A stretch of DNA of 64,000 bases from an uncultured Collinsella sp. (GCA_958403205.1 CATXWM010000003.1:1-64000), one strand, 5' to 3'. Counted from the first letter of the stretch, positions 14,965 to 23,146 are shown. Notes: generated from the sequence alone by a model not told the origin. Numbers and translations are program-made.

Positions 14965-15182
14965 ACCCCGATACCAAATCGAAGCCATGCCCGTATTGCA
15001 CTGGCGACCCCGTGGACTTCGCCGATGATGCGGACTACGAAATGACAATCTTCTGGAAAGGTGTCGGTGAGCCCGTTATCCGCTGCAACGAGTATCCGTA
15101 TAGCGTCCTTACGCCCAACTTCCAGTCGCGCCGTATTTTCTACTGCCCGATTTGCGGTCGTAAGCTGACAAGGGAGGGCTGA
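14961..15182 (+). CDS. Lar-like zinc-ribbon protein
   Basis: 73 residues with CPYC near the start and CPICGRKL at the end, the hallmark of Lar/restriction-alleviation-type zinc ribbons common in phages. It is not GC-rich, like the preceding gene. A role against host restriction is suggested by the family only; many members have no known function. Confidence 0.65.
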   Translation: MNPDTKSKPCPYCTGDPVDFADDADYEMTIFWKGVGEPVIRCNEYPYSVLTPNFQSRRIFYCPICGRKLTREG

Positions 15183-15223
15183 TGGACGAAATCAAGCTGA
15201 AGCCCTGTCCGTTCTGTGTTTAG
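15182..15223 (+). pseudogene. truncated Lar-type zinc-ribbon gene
   Basis: Reads MDEIKLKPCPFCV then TAG. KPCPFC is the usual first metal-binding knuckle of Lar family proteins, but the rest of the protein is missing. It starts in a TGATG overlap with the preceding gene, as a live gene would. Probably a remnant or a recombination scar. Confidence 0.5.
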
Positions 15224-15234
15224 GGGGTATGCGA

Positions 15235-15663
15235 ATGGCGTGTGGGCCACCTGTAGGAGATGGGCCAAAAGGCCCATCCACAAAGTCAGCACATCCGTTG
15301 AGGGACGAGTGGGCGCTCCGGAAGGGGCGCTCCTCTTACGTCCTGTGGACGGACGAGATGATAGGGCGGATGCAGGCGCACCCGGAGCGGACGGCGGCGG
15401 AGATCGCGGCGGAGCTCAGGGTGACGCCGAGCGCCGTGAGGCACGCGCGGCAGCGGTACGGGCGCTTCTCGACCGGAACGGATGGGCTGTGCATCGTGTG
15501 CGACGCGCGGCCCGTGTTCGACACGTCGGCGCAGGCAAAGAAGTGGAGGCTGTGCAAGGGGTGCTATCTGGCGGAGCGGAAGAGGCGGCTCGAGGAAGAG
15601 GCGGAGAGCAACCGCATACGACAGGCCGCGCACAGACGGCAGAAGCTGGACGGAGGCGCTTGA
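15235..15663 (+). CDS. helix-turn-helix and zinc-ribbon protein, candidate late regulator
   Basis: About 142 residues, started at the ATG six bases after AGGGGGT; an ATG at 15229 is an alternative. A helix-turn-helix (RTAAEIAAELRVTPSAVRHA) lies near residues 50-70 and a CxxC...CxxC ribbon (CIVCDARP, CKGC) near 85-115, followed by a basic coiled helix. Its position as last gene before the terminator and terminase suits a late-gene transcription regulator, which is inference. Confidence 0.65.
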   Translation: MACGPPVGDGPKGPSTKSAHPLRDEWALRKGRSSYVLWTDEMIGRMQAHPERTAAEIAAELRVTPSAVRHARQRYGRFSTGTDGLCIVCDARPVFDTSAQAKKWRLCKGCYLAERKRRLEEEAESNRIRQAAHRRQKLDGGA

Positions 15664-15712
15664 GAGGCTGGCCGAGGTGATCAGAATCAAGTCGACCAAG
15701 GTCGAGTAGCCG

Positions 15713-15742
15713 AAAGGCCCCGGGAAACCGGGGCCTTTTCTT
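15713..15742 (+). terminator. terminator of the early operon
   Basis: An 11-bp perfect stem (AAAGGCCCCGG with CCGGGGCCTTT) around a GAAA tetraloop, then T-rich DNA. Confidence 0.92.
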
Positions 15743-15744
15743 TA

Positions 15745-15816
15745 AACGTTACCCCCTTTTTACGCTCGTGGGCAAACGCACGCGCTTGTCCACGTGCGTA
15801 AAAAGGTGGGAACGTT
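15745..15816. repeat. 72-bp near-perfect palindrome before terminase (candidate packaging or late control site)
   Basis: Centred between 15780 and 15781. Of 36 symmetric base pairs, 30 are Watson-Crick and one is G-T. The outer arms begin and end with AACGTT and the palindrome has no loop. It falls between the early terminator and the small terminase gene, where cos or pac sites commonly lie. Confidence 0.7.
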
Positions 15817-15827
15817 CGCGTTTCCAC

Positions 15828-16253
15828 ATGGCTATCTACCAGCGGAAATGTGATTTTGTGGCGGGAAAAGGGCGTGAAAAACTGACCAAGGAGGGCATCG
15901 AGGATGCCGTCCGCCTGTGCCGTGCCGGAATGACCGACAGGGACATCGCCGCGTATCTCGGGGTCGCACGTGAGACATACAGCCGCTGGATCAACCACCC
16001 CAGAACAGACAATCAGCGTCAACTGTGTCACGTTCTAAAAAAGGCCGAAGTCGAGCGCAAAGCGACGCTCGTGGGCCGCATCATGGACGCGAGCGGCGAC
16101 AGCTGGCAGGCGGCGGCGTGGCTTTTGGAGCGCAAGTACCCGCAGGAGTACGCCAAGGCGCAGCGCATCATGGATACCACCGACACGGCGGTGCTCAAGG
16201 CCGCCAAGGAGCTGGTGCTGTCCGTGCCGTCCTCAATCGGCGGGGACGAGTAG
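15828..16253 (+). CDS. terS: terminase small subunit
   Basis: About 141 residues. The helix-turn-helix AGMTDRDIAAYLGVARETYS (about 30-50) is the DNA-recognition part of phage small terminases, followed by a helical oligomerisation region (KKAEVERKATLVGRIMDASG). The start is not certain: ATG at 15828 has no clear ribosome site, and an upstream GTG at 15768 would run through the palindrome. It binds the packaging site and hands DNA to the large subunit. Confidence 0.8.
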   Translation: MAIYQRKCDFVAGKGREKLTKEGIEDAVRLCRAGMTDRDIAAYLGVARETYSRWINHPRTDNQRQLCHVLKKAEVERKATLVGRIMDASGDSWQAAAWLLERKYPQEYAKAQRIMDTTDTAVLKAAKELVLSVPSSIGGDE

Positions 16254-16256
16254 CCG

Positions 16257-17453
16257 ATGCCGCTCACGAGGATGCAGTGCGAGTACCTCGCCAACTGCAC
16301 GCACCGCTACAACGTGAAGTGCGGGGCGACGGGCTCGGGCAAGAGCTACGTCGACATAGCCGTGACCATACCGCAGAGGCTTCTCGCCATGAGGGGCGAG
16401 GGGCTGGCGGTGATGATCGGGAACACCCGCTCGACGCTCGAGCGCAACATCCTCGAGCCGATGCGCTCGCTCTACAGCGAAGACGTCGTCAGCCAGATCG
16501 GGCGGGACAACACGGCCCAGATATTCGGGCGCAAGGTCTACTGCCTCGGGGCGGACAAGAAGACGAGCGTATCCAAGATTCAGGGCGCCACGTTCGAGTG
16601 GGTATACGGCGACGAGGTCGCCACGTGGAGCGAAGACGTGTTCCAGATGCTCAAGAGCCGCCTGCGCTGCGAGCATAGCCGCTTCGACGGCACCTGCAAC
16701 CCCGACAGCCCGAACCACTGGTTCAAGCGGTTCCTCGACGGCGACAGCGACATCTACAGGCAGGACTACACGATCTGGGACGGTGCGCTGGCACCGGATG
16801 TCATCGAGGCCCTCATCAAGGACTATGGCAGCGGCGTGTACTACGACCGCTACATCTTGGGCAAGTGGACGCTGGCCGAGGGCCTGGTCTACCCAGGGTG
16901 GGAGGGCGCACTCGAGAGCCGGTATACGGGCAGCGCCGCCAAGTACGCGGTGTCTTGCGACTACGGCACGCAGAACGCCTTCGCGGCGCTGCTGTGGGCG
17001 TTTGACGGCAAGGTGTGGCACGTGGTGGACGAGTACCGCTACTCGGGCCGCGACACGGGGCACCAGAAGACGGACGCCGACTACGTGGCCGACATGGCCG
17101 ACTTCGTGCGCGGGCTGGGCAAGCCGCCCACGTTCATCATCGACCCGAGCGCCACGAGCTTCATCGCCGCGATGCGGCAGGCCGGGTTCAAGACCAAGAA
17201 TGGGCGCAACGACGTCGCGGACGGCATACGAGAGACGGATGTGTGCCTGGGCAACGGCACGGTGCGCATCTCCGACGCCTGCACAGGGCTGATAGGCGAG
17301 CTCGGCGGCTACTGCTGGGACGCCAAGGCGGACGGCGACAAGCCCGTCAAGGTCGAGGACCACAGCTGCGACGCGCTCCGTTACGGCGTGGCAACACTGC
17401 GCATGTACAAGCCTGCGAAACGGCAGGTAAACCCATTTTTTGAAGGGAGGTAG
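16257..17453 (+). CDS. terL: terminase large subunit (PBSX-like)
   Basis: A 398-residue packaging motor and nuclease. The ATPase has Walker A GATGSGKS (residues 22-29) and Walker B VYGDE (about 119-123). The RNase-H-like nuclease has acidic residues in SCDYGTQNA, FIIDPSATS and EDHSCDALRY. Length and motifs fit the PBSX/SPP1-type family. It cuts concatemers and drives DNA into proheads through the portal encoded next. Confidence 0.95.
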   Translation: MPLTRMQCEYLANCTHRYNVKCGATGSGKSYVDIAVTIPQRLLAMRGEGLAVMIGNTRSTLERNILEPMRSLYSEDVVSQIGRDNTAQIFGRKVYCLGADKKTSVSKIQGATFEWVYGDEVATWSEDVFQMLKSRLRCEHSRFDGTCNPDSPNHWFKRFLDGDSDIYRQDYTIWDGALAPDVIEALIKDYGSGVYYDRYILGKWTLAEGLVYPGWEGALESRYTGSAAKYAVSCDYGTQNAFAALLWAFDGKVWHVVDEYRYSGRDTGHQKTDADYVADMADFVRGLGKPPTFIIDPSATSFIAAMRQAGFKTKNGRNDVADGIRETDVCLGNGTVRISDACTGLIGELGGYCWDAKADGDKPVKVEDHSCDALRYGVATLRMYKPAKRQVNPFFEGR

Positions 17454-17458
17454 CGGCT

Positions 17459-18886
17459 TTGTCTAAGGGGCCTTTGGTGACCGATGGCGACCTCAAGGCG
17501 GCGGCGGCGTCGGCGACGGCGTTCGCGGCCGATGCCATCGAGCGGCACATGTCGAGCGAGATGTACCGCAACGCCGTCACCGCGAACGAGTACTACCGCC
17601 AGCACAACGTCACGATCAACCGTTTCGTGCAGAAGATCTACTCGTGCTCCGGTGCCGAGGCCGAGGACTTCACGGCCTCGAAGCTAAGGCTGGCGAGTAA
17701 CCTGTTCAAGCGCCTAAACGTCCAGCGCTGCACGTACTCGCTCGGTAAGGGCGTGAGCTTCGTGGACGTCTCGGCGGGCGGCAAGGACACGACCAAGGAG
17801 GGGCTTGGCGACCGCTTCGACGACGACGTCATGGAGATGGGGCTCAAGGCGCTCATCCACGGTGTGTCATTCCCGTTTTGGAACCTCGACCACATCGACG
17901 TGTTCACCGCCGATGAGTTCTGCCCGGTGTGGGACGAGTACTCGGGGGCGCTATACGCCGGCGTGAGGTTCTGGCGGCTCGACTCCGACCACCCGTGGCA
18001 CGCGACCCTCTACGAGCAGGACGGCTACACGGAGATGGTGTCGGGCGGCAGCGGCTTCGACTTCGAGGTGGCCGAGGCCAAGCGCGCCTACAAGGTCACG
18101 TATCAGGAGATACCGGCGGACGGGATGAAGCTGGCCGTCGATGCGGAGAACTACTCCCGCCTGCCCATCGTGGCGGTCTGGGGCAGCGACGCGCACCAGA
18201 GCACGCTTGTCGGCATGCGCGAGAGCATCGACGCCTACGACCTGATCAAGAGCGGACTGGTGAACGACACGCGCGACTGCGCGCAGATCTACTGGCTCAT
18301 CAACGGAGCCGGCGGCATGGACGACAGGGACCTCGACCTGTGGCGGGCGAAGCTCAAGCTGACGCACGTGGCAGAGGTCGACGCCGAGCAGGGGCAGTCC
18401 GTGACGCCGTACACGCAGGAGGTGCCCGTCGAGGGCCGCAAGGAGACGCTGGCGCAGATCAAGGCCGACATCTACGAGGACTTCGGCGCGCTGGACGTCC
18501 ACACCATCGCGGCGGGTGCGACCAACGACCATATCGACGCGGCATACCAGCCGATGGACGAGGAGGCCGCCGAGTTTGAGCGCCACATCCGCGAGGGTAT
18601 CATGGACATCCTTGCCCTCCAGGGCATCGAGGACACGCCCGTGTTCACGCACACTCGCATCAGCAACACCAAGGAGCAGGTCGAGACCGTGTGCCTGGAG
18701 GCCGAGTATCTGGACGACGAGACAATCCTGCGAAAGCTGCCGAACATCACGCCCGACGAGAGGGCGAAGATTTTGGAGCGCAAGCAGCGGGAGCAGGAGG
18801 AGCGCATGGCAGCGCTGCCGCCCGCCTTGGCGGCGAACGCGAAGGGTGCCCAGGAGGGCGACGAGGACGAGGAAGGTGATGAGTGA
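17459..18886 (+). CDS. portal protein (SPP1 gp6-like)
   Basis: A 475-residue protein starting at TTG, 7 bases after GAAGGGAGG. The overall pattern is a phage portal: N-terminal helical wing (NEYYRQHNVTINRF), central beta-rich stem, KSGLVNDTRDCAQIYWLING, and a charged C-terminal crown ending in an acidic repeat (EGDEDEEGDE). It forms the dodecameric channel for DNA entry and exit. The gene normally downstream, the minor head protein, is displaced here by the fibre/DGR module. Confidence 0.9.
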   Translation: MSKGPLVTDGDLKAAAASATAFAADAIERHMSSEMYRNAVTANEYYRQHNVTINRFVQKIYSCSGAEAEDFTASKLRLASNLFKRLNVQRCTYSLGKGVSFVDVSAGGKDTTKEGLGDRFDDDVMEMGLKALIHGVSFPFWNLDHIDVFTADEFCPVWDEYSGALYAGVRFWRLDSDHPWHATLYEQDGYTEMVSGGSGFDFEVAEAKRAYKVTYQEIPADGMKLAVDAENYSRLPIVAVWGSDAHQSTLVGMRESIDAYDLIKSGLVNDTRDCAQIYWLINGAGGMDDRDLDLWRAKLKLTHVAEVDAEQGQSVTPYTQEVPVEGRKETLAQIKADIYEDFGALDVHTIAAGATNDHIDAAYQPMDEEAAEFERHIREGIMDILALQGIEDTPVFTHTRISNTKEQVETVCLEAEYLDDETILRKLPNITPDERAKILERKQREQEERMAALPPALAANAKGAQEGDEDEEGDE

Positions 18887-19788
18887 TGGCGGCATTGCAG
18901 GTGCTTGACGGCGAGCTGTGGCAGTGGGACACCGGGCGCGAGGTCGAGGTTGTCGGCTGCGAGCAGGTGCATTTCGCCAAGTCGACCACGGGGACGTGCT
19001 ACACGGTTGCGGTGGCCGACAGCAAGGCGAAGATTCCCGACGAGCTGCTCCAGGCGGCTGGGCGCGTGTACGCATGGGCCTACATCACGGACGAGGCTTA
19101 CGGCGGGCGCACGCGCATCGAGGCACTCTGGGACGTAAAGAGGCGAGCCAAGCCCGCCGAGTACATCTACGAGCCGAGCGACCAGCGCACCATCAAGGAC
19201 GCGGAGACGGCGCGAGACGAGGCCAAGGCCGCGCAGAAGGCGGCGGAGGCCGCACGCGACAAGGCTGTCGCCGCCGAGGTCAAGGGGGCACGCGCCACGA
19301 CTCTTGCCTCGGGCTCGGAGGCAACGGCGGCGATGGAGGGCAATGTGCTGGTCGTCGGCGTGCCGAAGGGCGACGCGCTGAGATATAGCGACCTCACCGC
19401 CGAGCAGATCGCGGAGCTCAAGAAGCCCGCGACGGACGCGGCGGCTGGCGTGAACAAGGTCAACAACGAGTTCAAACAGCTCAAGGCTTCTGTCGAAACG
19501 GCGGAGAAGGGCCGCGCCGACGCCGAGGCCGTGCGCAAGGAGAAAGAGACCGAGCGCAGGCAGAACGAGACGGGGCGCAAGGAGGCTGAGGCCGGACGCA
19601 AGACTGCCGAGCAGAAGCGCGAGCAGGATTCGACCAAGGCCCTCGCCGACGCGCAGGCGGCGCTCAAGGACGCCAAGACGGCAGCCCTGAACTACCAGTC
19701 GATTATCGACTCGGCGGCTGCCGTGACGGCGCTGGGACTCAAGAAGGTAAACGGCAAGATTTGCCAAATGCGAAAGGTAGGTGCCTAA
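18886..19788 (+). CDS. tail fibre/baseplate protein with coiled coil
   Basis: A 300-residue protein. Residues 1-95 form a beta-rich N-terminal domain (VLDGELWQWDTGREVEVVG, VHFAKSTTGTCYTVAVAD, ending AEYIYEP) seen at the N-terminus of baseplate or fibre proteins. About 100-280 is a long Ala/Glu/Lys coiled coil (RKEKETERRQNETGRKEAEA) that would trimerise. It directly precedes the DGR target and probably forms the stalk or adaptor for it. GTG at 18883 is an alternative start. Confidence 0.75.
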   Translation: MAALQVLDGELWQWDTGREVEVVGCEQVHFAKSTTGTCYTVAVADSKAKIPDELLQAAGRVYAWAYITDEAYGGRTRIEALWDVKRRAKPAEYIYEPSDQRTIKDAETARDEAKAAQKAAEAARDKAVAAEVKGARATTLASGSEATAAMEGNVLVVGVPKGDALRYSDLTAEQIAELKKPATDAAAGVNKVNNEFKQLKASVETAEKGRADAEAVRKEKETERRQNETGRKEAEAGRKTAEQKREQDSTKALADAQAALKDAKTAALNYQSIIDSAAAVTALGLKKVNGKICQMRKVGA

Positions 19789-21414
19789 ATGGCCGATACG
19801 CAGGCAACCGAGCAGGCAACCGAGGGGTTCGAGTACGCTGACCCGCTGGCATCGGACAAGGCGGTGTGGGCGCTTGTCGGCGCGGTGAAGAATCTGGGCG
19901 ACCAGAAGGCGCTCGAGCGCGACGCCTCGACGGGCCGCTACGCCAACGAGAGCGTCGCCGCGATGGTGGACAAGCACAAGACGGGGCTGGTGTACACGTT
20001 CCTCATCCCGGCGGGTAGCCCAACCGACATCCAGCCGATGAGCGCCGCCGCGAAGCGCGTGGCCTCCACCGAGTTCGTGCCTGCGACGGCGACGAGCGCG
20101 GCTGTCGACCCGTTCGACACCGAGGGCGGCCCGTGGTTCCACGTGTCCGCCAACGCCGGTGCCGACGCCGACGGCGTGCCGTGGGTCGAGGCCATCGACG
20201 GCGTCGACTACGGCTTCTCGCGCGTGGACAACGGACACGGCAACAACGTCTACGAGATCGCGCCGGTCGTTTGGCAGGCGGTCGAGGTGCTGGTGAACGG
20301 CAACCTGCTCGTCTCGTGGTCCGACAGCCGATTCAGCGGCTCGCAGCCGAACCCCAAGGCGTTGCTGCCGGACGGCACGCTGCGACCGTACATGCTGACG
20401 CCGACGTATCCCATGAGCATCGACGCCGACGGGCGCCCGCGTTCCGTCTCGGGCGCGAAGGTCGCCAACCGCACGACGTCGCACGACTCGCTCGTCGACC
20501 TTTGCAAGACCGCGACCACGGGCTACTCGGGCATGAGCGTCTACGACCAGTGGTATATCAACTTCCACCAGTTGACCAAGACGCTCTGCAAGTCCTCCCA
20601 GGTGGACTTCCCGGGCTGCACGGACTTCAACATCCAGATCCACCCCGCGCTCGCCGAGACGGGAGTCACGCGCGTGGTCGTCACCGCCGAGCAGGCGGCG
20701 AAGATTCCCGTTGGCGCGTCGATGATGTACGGCACCGACACGGGCACCACGTGCCCAGACCGAGGTGCCGCAGCCGCATACGACGTGTTCGACGGCGCCG
20801 TTGTCGGCGGCAAGGAGGCGCTCGCAGACGGCAACGTGGCGCTTCTCATGGACGTCACCAAGGCGTTCGACACGACCGTGAACACATGGCTCCAGAGTGC
20901 GCCGTGGTGCACGGGCAACACCGATGCCCTCGTTGGCGACGGCCAGGTGGCGAAGGACGGCAAGCATCCGTTCAAGGTCGGCGGCGTCGAGACGGGGCTG
21001 GGCCTGTGGGAGTTCATGGGCGATACGCTCTTCGTCTCCGATGGGACGGGCTTCGGTATCGCGGTCAACCCCGACACCCGCAATGAGAAGAAGAACGCCG
21101 TGGCGGACGGGGTGACCCCGACGGCGGCGTGCATGCCGACGGCGGACGGCTACATGCTCGGCATCCAGTTCGTCAACGGCCTCATCTTGGGCAAGGGGCT
21201 CGGCGGCTCGGCGACGACCGGTGTCGGCGACTACTTCTACTTCGACACCTCCGGAGGTAAGGTCAAGGGCACAATCCGTCTGGTTCTGTTCCTCGGCGTC
21301 CTGGGGGACGGCTCGGGTGCCGGTCTTCGTTACGCGTACTCGCGGAGCGGGTCTGGTTGGGCCGCTTGGTACTTCGTCTCCCGGCTTTCTGCTACGGGCC
21401 GTAGCCGGGGGTGA
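19789..21414 (+). CDS. DGR target: receptor-binding tail protein with variable C-type-lectin-like end
   Basis: A 541-residue protein directly after the coiled-coil fibre gene. The N-terminal about 60 residues look like an attachment segment; the middle is beta-rich and Gly/Asp-rich. The last 45 residues (GLRYAYSRSGSGWAAWYFVS) have the pattern of DGR-diversified C-type-lectin folds. Residues about 497-534 are encoded by the variable repeat. Compared with the template, 13 codons differ and 12 residues change (for example Asn to Val, Asp, Gly, Tyr, Ser; Arg to Gly, Trp). It likely binds the host surface, with changing specificity. Confidence 0.93.
   Translation: MADTQATEQATEGFEYADPLASDKAVWALVGAVKNLGDQKALERDASTGRYANESVAAMVDKHKTGLVYTFLIPAGSPTDIQPMSAAAKRVASTEFVPATATSAAVDPFDTEGGPWFHVSANAGADADGVPWVEAIDGVDYGFSRVDNGHGNNVYEIAPVVWQAVEVLVNGNLLVSWSDSRFSGSQPNPKALLPDGTLRPYMLTPTYPMSIDADGRPRSVSGAKVANRTTSHDSLVDLCKTATTGYSGMSVYDQWYINFHQLTKTLCKSSQVDFPGCTDFNIQIHPALAETGVTRVVVTAEQAAKIPVGASMMYGTDTGTTCPDRGAAAAYDVFDGAVVGGKEALADGNVALLMDVTKAFDTTVNTWLQSAPWCTGNTDALVGDGQVAKDGKHPFKVGGVETGLGLWEFMGDTLFVSDGTGFGIAVNPDTRNEKKNAVADGVTPTAACMPTADGYMLGIQFVNGLILGKGLGGSATTGVGDYFYFDTSGGKVKGTIRLVLFLGVLGDGSGAGLRYAYSRSGSGWAAWYFVSRLSATGRSRG
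21279..21391 (+). repeat. DGR variable repeat (VR)
   Basis: 113 bp at the 3' end of the target gene, aligned without gaps to the template at 21492-21604. There are 16 differences, each at a template adenine (changed to G, T or C), and 92 of 92 non-adenine positions are identical. Five of 21 template adenines are unchanged. Confidence 0.97.
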
Positions 21415-21450
21415 ATCAGGGCGTAGCCCTGAGAGGGGGCTGGCCCCCTC
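21391..21450. other. tandem hairpins after VR (candidate homing/initiation region)
   Basis: Three adjacent inverted repeats follow the VR: GCTACGG-1-CCGTAGC (21391-21405), AGGGC-3-GCCCT (21418-21430) and GAGGGGG-4-CCCCCTC (21433-21450). In the Bordetella phage DGR a short stem with a 4-nt loop just downstream of VR aids homing. The last hairpin here has that geometry; the first lies closest to VR. It may also act as a terminator for the target gene. Confidence 0.6.
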
Positions 21451-21491
21451 CTAACCCCAAACAGGGATTCACGGTGAGGGCGGCGCTGGTT

Positions 21492-21604
21492 TCTGGTTCA
21501 GTTCCTCGGCAACCTGAGGAACGGCTCGAATGCCGGTCTTCGTTACGCGAACTCGAGGAACAGGTCTGGTAGGGCCACTTGGAACTTCGTCTCCCGGCAA
21601 TCTG
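21492..21604 (+). repeat. DGR template repeat (TR)
   Basis: 113 bp, intergenic, 100 bp after VR. In the VR reading frame most adenines fall in AAC, AAT or AGG codons, which adenine mutagenesis diversifies widely without creating stops. Homology to VR starts at TCTGG and ends at TCTG on both sides. Confidence 0.97.
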
Positions 21605-21761
21605 TCTATAAATCTCTACTCGCACCGTGTCTACCGCGCCCGCCGCTTTCTGGCGGGACGCGGCTCAGCCTGACTCCTTTGAGTGAAATTTGTCCGCAAG
21701 GCTCACGGGCTGGTAACCGCAAGGCGAACGCTCGTATGACAGACAGAAAGAGCTTTGATCT
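21492..21761 (+). ncRNA. DGR template RNA (TR plus spacer)
   Basis: The TR is followed by about 157 bases up to the reverse transcriptase start without a supported gene. The spacer contains a GC-rich hairpin (21635-21662: CGCG and CCCGCC arms, 7-nt loop, one bulged A). In characterised DGRs the TR with its downstream spacer is the RNA used to prime and template mutagenic cDNA. The 5' end may lie upstream, within the VR-TR gap. Confidence 0.75.
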
Positions 21762-22745
21762 ATGAAAACCTACTGCAAGGGCCTCGAGTTCACGCGCAAG
21801 AGCGTCGTCGAGGCCCTGCACCGATGGAAGAAAAGCGACTCCGGCAAGGAGAACGGCTGGCGCGTCGCCGACGAATACGGCACCGAGACGGCGTTCGTCG
21901 ACCGCATCTGGCTAGAGCTCTCGACTGAGGCGCTTAGGTTCGAGCCGATTCGAACCTACCTGAAGCACGACCCGAACAACGGCAAGCTGCGCGAGATAAG
22001 CGTCGAGAGTATCAAGCGGCAGGTGTGCAACTACCTGTGCGTTGGGGCACTCGAGCCGCTCCTTGCCGCCAAGGTCGGCTTCTGGCAGGTGTCGAGCGGC
22101 GTCAAGGGCAAGGGTGCGGCACTGGGGATGCGCAAGCTCAGGCGCGCGGTTCATCGCTTCGCCTACCACCTACACGTTGACATCCGCAACTGCTACGGCT
22201 CGATGCAGACGGCGATGGTGGAGGGTCTGGTGGCGCGCTACGTCAAGAACAGCCAGGTCCTCTACCTGCTCCATTCGCTGCTGTCGACGATGAACGGCGT
22301 CCTTATCCTCGGCAGCTACCTGTCGCTTCGGTTGGCGGCGTTCGTGATCTCGTTCGCGTACCACGCGGTCGAGGAGGTGGCGAAGGAGCGGCGCGGCAAG
22401 CGCGTGAGGCTCGCGGGATGCCAGGTGTGGTACGCCGACGACGGCTATTTTCTCGGCAGCTCAAAGCGCTCGCTCAGGAAGGCCGCGGCCATCGCCGCGC
22501 GCGTTTTGGGGCGGCTAGGATTGTCGCTGAAGCCGTGGAAGGTGAGGCGCAACGGAGCCGAGCCCATCGACTTCGCGGGCTATCGCATCTGGTGCGCTCG
22601 CGGGCGCCGGGTCGACTTGCGAAAGAGGCTCTGGAAACGACTGCGACGCGCGTTCGCGCGCTACATGCGCAGGCGCACCGAGCGCTTGGCGAGGCGCGTG
22701 TGCTCTTACTGGGGCTGGCTGAAAACGGCCGTCATGGAGCACTAG
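21762..22745 (+). CDS. DGR reverse transcriptase
   Basis: A 327-residue RT. Motif 3 is VDIRNCYGSM with Asp140; the catalytic motif is YADD at 224-227; motif 4 is GSYLSL at 184-189. DGR enzymes usually have GxxxSQ there, so the Gln is Leu. The C-terminal thumb region is strongly basic (RKRLWKRLRRAFARYMRRR). It converts template RNA to adenine-mutated cDNA that replaces the VR. No Avd accessory gene is visible between the target and the RT or just after it. The start codon has only a weak ribosome site. Confidence 0.95.
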   Translation: MKTYCKGLEFTRKSVVEALHRWKKSDSGKENGWRVADEYGTETAFVDRIWLELSTEALRFEPIRTYLKHDPNNGKLREISVESIKRQVCNYLCVGALEPLLAAKVGFWQVSSGVKGKGAALGMRKLRRAVHRFAYHLHVDIRNCYGSMQTAMVEGLVARYVKNSQVLYLLHSLLSTMNGVLILGSYLSLRLAAFVISFAYHAVEEVAKERRGKRVRLAGCQVWYADDGYFLGSSKRSLRKAAAIAARVLGRLGLSLKPWKVRRNGAEPIDFAGYRIWCARGRRVDLRKRLWKRLRRAFARYMRRRTERLARRVCSYWGWLKTAVMEH

Positions 22746-22803
22746 ATGAACGTCAAGCGGTGCATATTCAACGCGGCGAGGGCCGTGGGTTAGGAGGAAA
22801 AAT

Positions 22804-23145
22804 ATGGTTGTGAAGTCGGAGCGAACGGGCGAGAGGCCCGAGACGGTCGAGATCGCGGGGACCGACGTCTGGCTGCGCCGCGGCATCGCCGAGGGCGAGC
22901 GCGAGGAGCAGGGAGGCGAGGGCGGTTCCGTCAAGGTGAAGGTGTTCACCTACGAGGAGCTGCACTTCACCGACCCGACGGGCGAGCTGACGGTCGATGG
23001 CGCAAAGGCCGACTTTGACACCGTCTGGACGGCACACGAGGCGGACGGCATGAGCATGGAGGAGCAGATCGCATCGCTCCAGCAGCAGGTCGCCGACTCG
23101 CAAGCGGCCCTTCTCGAGCTCGGCGACATCGTTGGAGGTGAGTAA
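22804..23145 (+). CDS. hypothetical tail-module protein
   Basis: 113 residues from ATG after TTAGGAGGA. It has a beta-rich first part (VEIAGTDVWLRRGIAEGE, FTYEELHFTDPTGELTV) and a C-terminal helix (MEEQIASLQQQVADSQAALL). Proteins of this type commonly sit between a fibre gene and an XkdX gene in other prophages, which matches the order here. A very short frame at 22746-22793 just before it may be a leader or chance. Confidence 0.6.
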   Translation: MVVKSERTGERPETVEIAGTDVWLRRGIAEGEREEQGGEGGSVKVKVFTYEELHFTDPTGELTVDGAKADFDTVWTAHEADGMSMEEQIASLQQQVADSQAALLELGDIVGGE

Positions 23146-23146
23146 C

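Noticed and set aside
15768..15827. GTG start of the small terminase within the palindrome
   Set aside because: No ribosome site precedes it and it would put the palindrome in coding sequence; the ATG at 15828 is preferred, though not certain.
18472..20967. Very long minus-strand open frame (831 codons) opposite portal, fibre and DGR target genes
   Set aside because: It is a high-GC mirror of well-supported + strand genes, has no ribosome site or recognisable domains, and its composition (Arg/Leu/Val/His-rich) is typical of antisense frames.
21415..21761. Protein-coding gene in the TR region
   Set aside because: Frames through TR end quickly or lack starts; the gap-free adenine-only relation to VR explains the sequence as template RNA.
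22804..23145. Avd accessory protein of the DGR
   Set aside because: The product is acidic and largely beta-rich with one helix. Avd is a basic four-helix bundle usually encoded next to TR. Its place before XkdX fits a tail-module gene better.
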